This document shows positions 31,779 to 34,991 of a stretch of 34,991 nucleotides of DNA, piece by piece (within the stretch, counting starts at the first letter, position 1; each line of letters starts with the position of its first letter). The notes beneath the pieces were generated by a model. That model did not search any database. It had not been told where the DNA came from and saw nothing but the letters and a program-made list of their open reading frames with translations. Made by a program: the position numbers and the translations under genes. Source of the DNA: Clostridiaceae bacterium (GTDB lineage Bacteria; Bacillota; Clostridia; Oscillospirales; Butyricicoccaceae); assembly GCA_016293155.1 (NCBI GenBank), contig JAEDEU010000006.1, positions 1-34,991 on the forward strand, written 5' to 3'.

Positions 31779-32611
31779 AGGTATTAATCAAGGGCGCGGG
31801 TGATCTGGCGAGCGGAATTGCCTGCCGGCTGCATCAGTGCGGCTTTGCGATTGTGATGACGGATCTGGCTGTGCCGACAGCGGTGCGGCGTACCGTGGCT
31901 TTTTCCCGAGCGGTTTATGAGAAAACAGCGGAAATCGAAGGCAGCACAGCTGTGCTGTGCCATGAAACGGATGAGGTGGAGGCAGCGCTGAAGCGTGGAA
32001 GCATTGCAGTCGTGATTGACCCAGAGGCGGAAATTCGCACGGAATGGAAACCGGATGTGGTGGTGGATGCGATCCTCGCAAAGCGGAATTTGGGCACCTC
32101 CATCCACGATGCGCCGATTGTGATTGCGGTTGGCCCCGGATTTACTGCCGGAGCGGATTGTCACTGTGTGATCGAAACCAAGCGAGGACACTATCTGGGA
32201 CGCTGTATTTATCAGGGCAGTGCAATCCCGAACAGCGGGGTTCCAGGAGACATCGGTGGATACACGAAGGAACGGATTCTCCGCGCGCCCTGTGACGGTA
32301 TTTTTGAACCGGAAGTGAAGATTGGTGCCGTCGTGGAAGCCGGAGACATTTGCGGAACAGTGGACGGTGTGCCGATGCGCAGTCAGATTCCGGGGGTTGT
32401 GCGCGGTCTGCTGCAAAGCGGCGTACCGGTCACGCAAGGAATGAAATCGGGTGATGTTGACCCGCGCTGTGAACCGGAGCACTGCAATACGGTGAGCGAC
32501 AAGGCAAGAGCCATCGGAGGCGGCGTGCTGGAAGCAATTCTGCATTTAGATCAGGAGAGAAAAACACGGATGAAAGAACGGATTCGTGATAAAGGAGTGA
32601 ACTGTGAATGA
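31775..32611 (+). CDS. yqeB: YqeB (EF2563-family) SDMH maturation protein
   Basis: Protein of 278 residues. A Rossmann motif GAGDLASGIA (7-16) opens the protein; the VVVDAILAKRN and VGPGFTAGADCH blocks follow, and a C-terminal biotinyl-like barrel (about 170-230, RAPCDGIFEPE to VRGLLQSG) ends it. This is the EF2563/YqeB family that accompanies orphan selD genes and selenium-dependent molybdenum hydroxylases. The role is maturation of the hydroxylase; the exact chemistry is unknown. GGAGG lies 7 bases before the ATG. It overlaps yqeC upstream and the FAD subunit downstream by 4 bases each. Confidence 0.9.
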   Translation: MKVLIKGAGDLASGIACRLHQCGFAIVMTDLAVPTAVRRTVAFSRAVYEKTAEIEGSTAVLCHETDEVEAALKRGSIAVVIDPEAEIRTEWKPDVVVDAILAKRNLGTSIHDAPIVIAVGPGFTAGADCHCVIETKRGHYLGRCIYQGSAIPNSGVPGDIGGYTKERILRAPCDGIFEPEVKIGAVVEAGDICGTVDGVPMRSQIPGVVRGLLQSGVPVTQGMKSGDVDPRCEPEHCNTVSDKARAIGGGVLEAILHLDQERKTRMKERIRDKGVNCE

Positions 32612-33372
32612 TTACGATTCGAGAGTATTTGAAGGCGGCATCGCTGGAGGAAGCATGGAATGCCAATCAGAAACGCCCGAACCGTGTTCTGGGCGGTATG
32701 GGCTGGATGAAGATGAGCAGAGGAAATGTTTCCACTGCGATTGATCTGAGTGCGCTTGGACTGGATAAAATCGAAGAAACAGAGGAAGAATTTATTCTCG
32801 GCGCGATGGTGACACTGCGCCAGTTTGAAACACACGAGGGGCTGGAGCGGTATTTTCACGGCGCGGTACGGGAAAGCGTGCGGCATATCGTCGGAGTACA
32901 GTTCCGAAACTGTGCAACCATCGGCGGTTCCGTATGGCTCAGAGCGGGATTTTCCGATCCGCTGACGCTGCTGCTGGCATTGGACTGTACCGTCGAGCTG
33001 TATCAGGGCGGGGAGCAGACCGTGCAGATTCCGATTGCGGAATTCTGCCGCATGAAGCCGGACAACAGCATCCTGACCGCCGTACATATCCGAAAAACCG
33101 ACCGGCAGATCGCCTATCAGTCCTTCCGCAATACCGAGACAGATTTTCCGGTTCTGGCGGTTGCGGTCAGTCGGCTGGATGGCAGCTATTGCGCAGCCGT
33201 CGGCGCCCGTCCGGCAAGAGCAATGGAGGTTCGGGCGGACACTGTGGAGGAGCTGATCGAGCAGGCTCAGGCACTATCCTATCAGGACAATTTGCGTGCA
33301 TCCGCAGAATACAGAAGGATGCTGGCAGGGGTATTGATTCGCCGGGCAGCGGAGGAATTGGAGAGGAGATGA
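32608..33372 (+). CDS. xdhB: Molybdenum hydroxylase FAD-binding subunit
   Basis: Flavin subunit of 254 residues, shorter than the roughly 290 of typical xanthine dehydrogenase FAD subunits. The second FAD loop is well kept (RNCATIGGSV near 98-107, then SDPLTLLLALD). The first, usually AGGTDL, reads LGGMGWMKM, a variant I associate with clostridial SDMH-type enzymes. It would pass electrons from the 2Fe-2S clusters to an acceptor. AAAGGAG lies 10 bases before the ATG, which overlaps the yqeB stop. Confidence 0.88.
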   Translation: MITIREYLKAASLEEAWNANQKRPNRVLGGMGWMKMSRGNVSTAIDLSALGLDKIEETEEEFILGAMVTLRQFETHEGLERYFHGAVRESVRHIVGVQFRNCATIGGSVWLRAGFSDPLTLLLALDCTVELYQGGEQTVQIPIAEFCRMKPDNSILTAVHIRKTDRQIAYQSFRNTETDFPVLAVAVSRLDGSYCAAVGARPARAMEVRADTVEELIEQAQALSYQDNLRASAEYRRMLAGVLIRRAAEELERR

Positions 33373-33376
33373 ACAC

Positions 33377-33841
33377 ATGGAAATCAAAGTGAAATTGAAT
33401 GGAAAGCAGATTGTTGACTCGATCGAGCCGGATATGCTGCTGCTGGATTTTTGTCGTGCTCATTATTGCAAGAGTGTGAAGCGGGGCTGTGAAACCTCCA
33501 ACTGCGGATTGTGCACGGTCTGGCTGGACGGCACGCCGGTTCTGAGCTGCAATGTGCTGGCTGCACGGGCAGACGGACACGAGGTTACAACGCTAGAGGG
33601 CGTTGAGGAGGAGGCAAGGGAGTTCGGAATGTTCCTTGCACGCGAAGGCGGCGAGCAGTGCGGCTTCTGCAATCCGGGATTTATTATGAATGTACTGGCG
33701 ATGAAGCGCGAGCTGCATCATCCGACAGATGACGAGATCAAGGAATATCTCTCCGGAAATTTGTGCCGATGCTCCGGATATGCAAGCCATATGCGTGCCA
33801 TTCATAAATGGCTGGACAGCAAAAAGGAGGCGGCAGAATGA
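33377..33841 (+). CDS. xdhC: Molybdenum hydroxylase 2Fe-2S subunit
   Basis: Electron-transfer subunit of 154 residues with two [2Fe-2S] sites. The plant-ferredoxin type site uses Cys38, Cys43, Cys46 and Cys58. The second, helical site uses Cys95, Cys98, Cys130 and Cys132 (QCGFC and LCRC). All eight ligands are present. It relays electrons from the Mo centre to the FAD subunit. GAGAGGAG ends 8 bases before the ATG. The stop overlaps the start of the large subunit (ATGA). The symbol xdhC is used here in the E. coli sense for the iron-sulfur subunit, not the maturation factor. Confidence 0.95.
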   Translation: MEIKVKLNGKQIVDSIEPDMLLLDFCRAHYCKSVKRGCETSNCGLCTVWLDGTPVLSCNVLAARADGHEVTTLEGVEEEAREFGMFLAREGGEQCGFCNPGFIMNVLAMKRELHHPTDDEIKEYLSGNLCRCSGYASHMRAIHKWLDSKKEAAE

Positions 33842-34991
33842 GAAGACCAGATTCCAGAGAACCGGGCAAATATGTCGGCGCACCGATTGTGAAAAAGGAC
33901 GCGGAGGCATTGGTAACCGGAAAGCCGGTCTATGCGGATGATCTGGCGCCGGAAAACTGCCTGATTATTAAACTTCTGCGCTCGCCCCATGCCCATGCAA
34001 TGATTCGGGAAATTGATACCTCCAAAGCAAAGCTGGTGCCGGGCGTGGAATGCGTGCTGACCTATAAGGATGTGCCGCAGCATCGCTTTACGCAGGCCGG
34101 ACAGACCTTTCTGGAGGCCTCTCCGTATGACCGATACATTCTGGACCGGCATGTTCGCTTTGTTGGCGATGAGGTCGCAATTGTTGCGGCGGAAACCGAG
34201 AAGGCAGCCAATCAGGCGCTCAAGCTGATTAAAGTAGAATATGATATCCTGCCGGCGATCCTGGACTATCGGGAATCGCTGGACAATGAGATTCTCATTC
34301 ATCCGGAGGACGACTGGACGGAGAGCGACTGGAGCCAGGGAGATAACAAACGCAATTCGGTATACCATGAAGATGTGCATTACGGTGATGTGGATGCGAT
34401 CTTTGCGGAATGTGATGAAGTAATCGAAGAGACCTATCATACGATTGAAGATCAGCAGGCGATGATGGAGCCGTTTACTGCAAACTGCTGGATGGACATG
34501 TTTGGTCGACTGGTCATTCAGAGCGCGACGCAGATTCCGTTCCATGTGCGCAGAAACATGGCAACCGCGCTGGGCATTCCCAAAAGCAAGATCCGTGTCA
34601 TCAAACCGCGAATTGGCGGCGGCTTTGGCGCGAAGCAGACCGCTGTGGTAGAGCGTTTCCCGGCGGTAGTGACATGGCTCACCGGCAAGCCGAGTAAAAT
34701 CTACTATACCCGCGAGGAGACAATGATTGCGGGCAGCGCCCGTCATGAAATGAGTGTGCGGGTAAAGCTGGGCGCGATGAGAGACGGCACCATTCGTGCC
34801 ATCGAAATGCATGTTCTGTCCAACACCGGCGCATACGGCGAGCACGGCCCGACAACCATCGGTCTGGCCGGACATAAATCCATTCCGCTTTACGGCGGCA
34901 AATACGAGGCCTTCCGCTTTGTGGCGAACACGGTTTACAGCAACCATCCGAGTGCGGGAGCCTATCGCGGCTACGGCGCACCGCAGGGTAT
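33838..34991 (+). CDS. xdhA: Molybdenum hydroxylase large (molybdopterin) subunit, partial
   Basis: N-terminal 384 codons of the catalytic subunit; the frame runs off the right edge. An N-terminal aldehyde oxidase a/b hammerhead domain (about 10-130, with VTGKPVYADD and VRFVGDEVA) is followed by the first Mo-binding domain. QQAMMEPF and the cofactor loop GGGFGAK at 260-266 (usually GGGFGGK) are visible, and AYRGYGAPQG stands at the edge. In this family the Mo site hydroxylates purines, aldehydes or heterocycles; the substrate cannot be told. The cluster makes a selenium-ligated Mo site likely. AAGGAGG lies 7 bases before the ATG. The active-site Glu near the C-terminus is outside the window. 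Confidence 0.93.
   Translation, partial: MRRPDSREPGKYVGAPIVKKDAEALVTGKPVYADDLAPENCLIIKLLRSPHAHAMIREIDTSKAKLVPGVECVLTYKDVPQHRFTQAGQTFLEASPYDRYILDRHVRFVGDEVAIVAAETEKAANQALKLIKVEYDILPAILDYRESLDNEILIHPEDDWTESDWSQGDNKRNSVYHEDVHYGDVDAIFAECDEVIEETYHTIEDQQAMMEPFTANCWMDMFGRLVIQSATQIPFHVRRNMATALGIPKSKIRVIKPRIGGGFGAKQTAVVERFPAVVTWLTGKPSKIYYTREETMIAGSARHEMSVRVKLGAMRDGTIRAIEMHVLSNTGAYGEHGPTTIGLAGHKSIPLYGGKYEAFRFVANTVYSNHPSAGAYRGYGAPQG

Noticed and set aside
1..34991. CRISPR array, insertion sequence, prophage, tRNA or rRNA
   Set aside because: No regular direct repeats, transposase or integrase motifs, or tRNA-like folds were noticed on either strand.

Overview
This window reads as a chromosomal segment of an anaerobic Clostridia-type Firmicute, probably a gut Oscillospirales relative (inference). 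The evidence is the trigger factor-clpP-clpX-lon-engB run, the rplS-lepB-rbgA-rnhB-yraN run, a YtaF-like spore-associated membrane protein, Firmicute-style AGGAGG ribosome binding sites, consensus sigma-A promoters and many short UGA/AUG overlaps. Base composition looks moderately GC-rich in genes and AT-rich in spacers. No IS element, prophage, CRISPR array, rRNA or tRNA was seen.

Layout. (1) 1-3242: the end of a sucrose-use operon: C-terminal part of a PTS EIIBCA permease, a GH32 sucrose-6-phosphate hydrolase and a PfkB fructokinase. (2) 3291-4008: a Phd/Doc-type toxin-antitoxin pair on the minus strand, bounded by terminators, with its own promoter and a palindromic operator. (3) 4005-5587: a minus-strand Na+/alanine (AGCS) symporter. 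(4) 5480-6483: an AT-rich, purine-biased spacer, then the RNase P RNA gene with promoter and terminator. (5) 6496-9789: murD, then an Uup-like ABC-F ATPase behind an intergenic hairpin. (6) 9792-11875: minus-strand YtaF-like membrane protein and a cytoplasmic GH13 amylase. (7) 11909-18186: housekeeping genes rplS, lepB, rbgA, rnhB, yraN, an M19 dipeptidase, thrC and a metallophosphoesterase. (8) 18179-25372: proteostasis block tig, clpP, clpX, a DUF3846-like gene, lon (with a structured leader), engB and a small orphan protein resembling the N-terminal domain of FAH-family enzymes. (9) 25449-26822: lysA-type decarboxylase with terminator. (10) 26858-34991: a selenium-dependent molybdenum hydroxylase (SDMH) cluster.

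The last region is the most interesting. selD makes selenophosphate; yedF, a cysteine desulfurase-like protein and a DUF3343 protein are candidate sulfur/selenium trafficking factors; an XdhC-like protein, YqeC and YqeB are maturation factors; and three structural subunits (FAD, 2Fe-2S, molybdopterin; the last runs off the right edge) form the target hydroxylase. The genes are tightly packed and mostly overlap, so they probably form one operon. Upstream lies a consensus promoter followed within about 20 bases by a textbook intrinsic terminator, then a second promoter directly before selD. This suggests either a short RNA or an attenuated leader. The XdhC-like protein has its Rossmann domain before its XdhC/CoxI domain, the reverse of the usual order.

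All function calls come from reading motifs and context. No database search was run.
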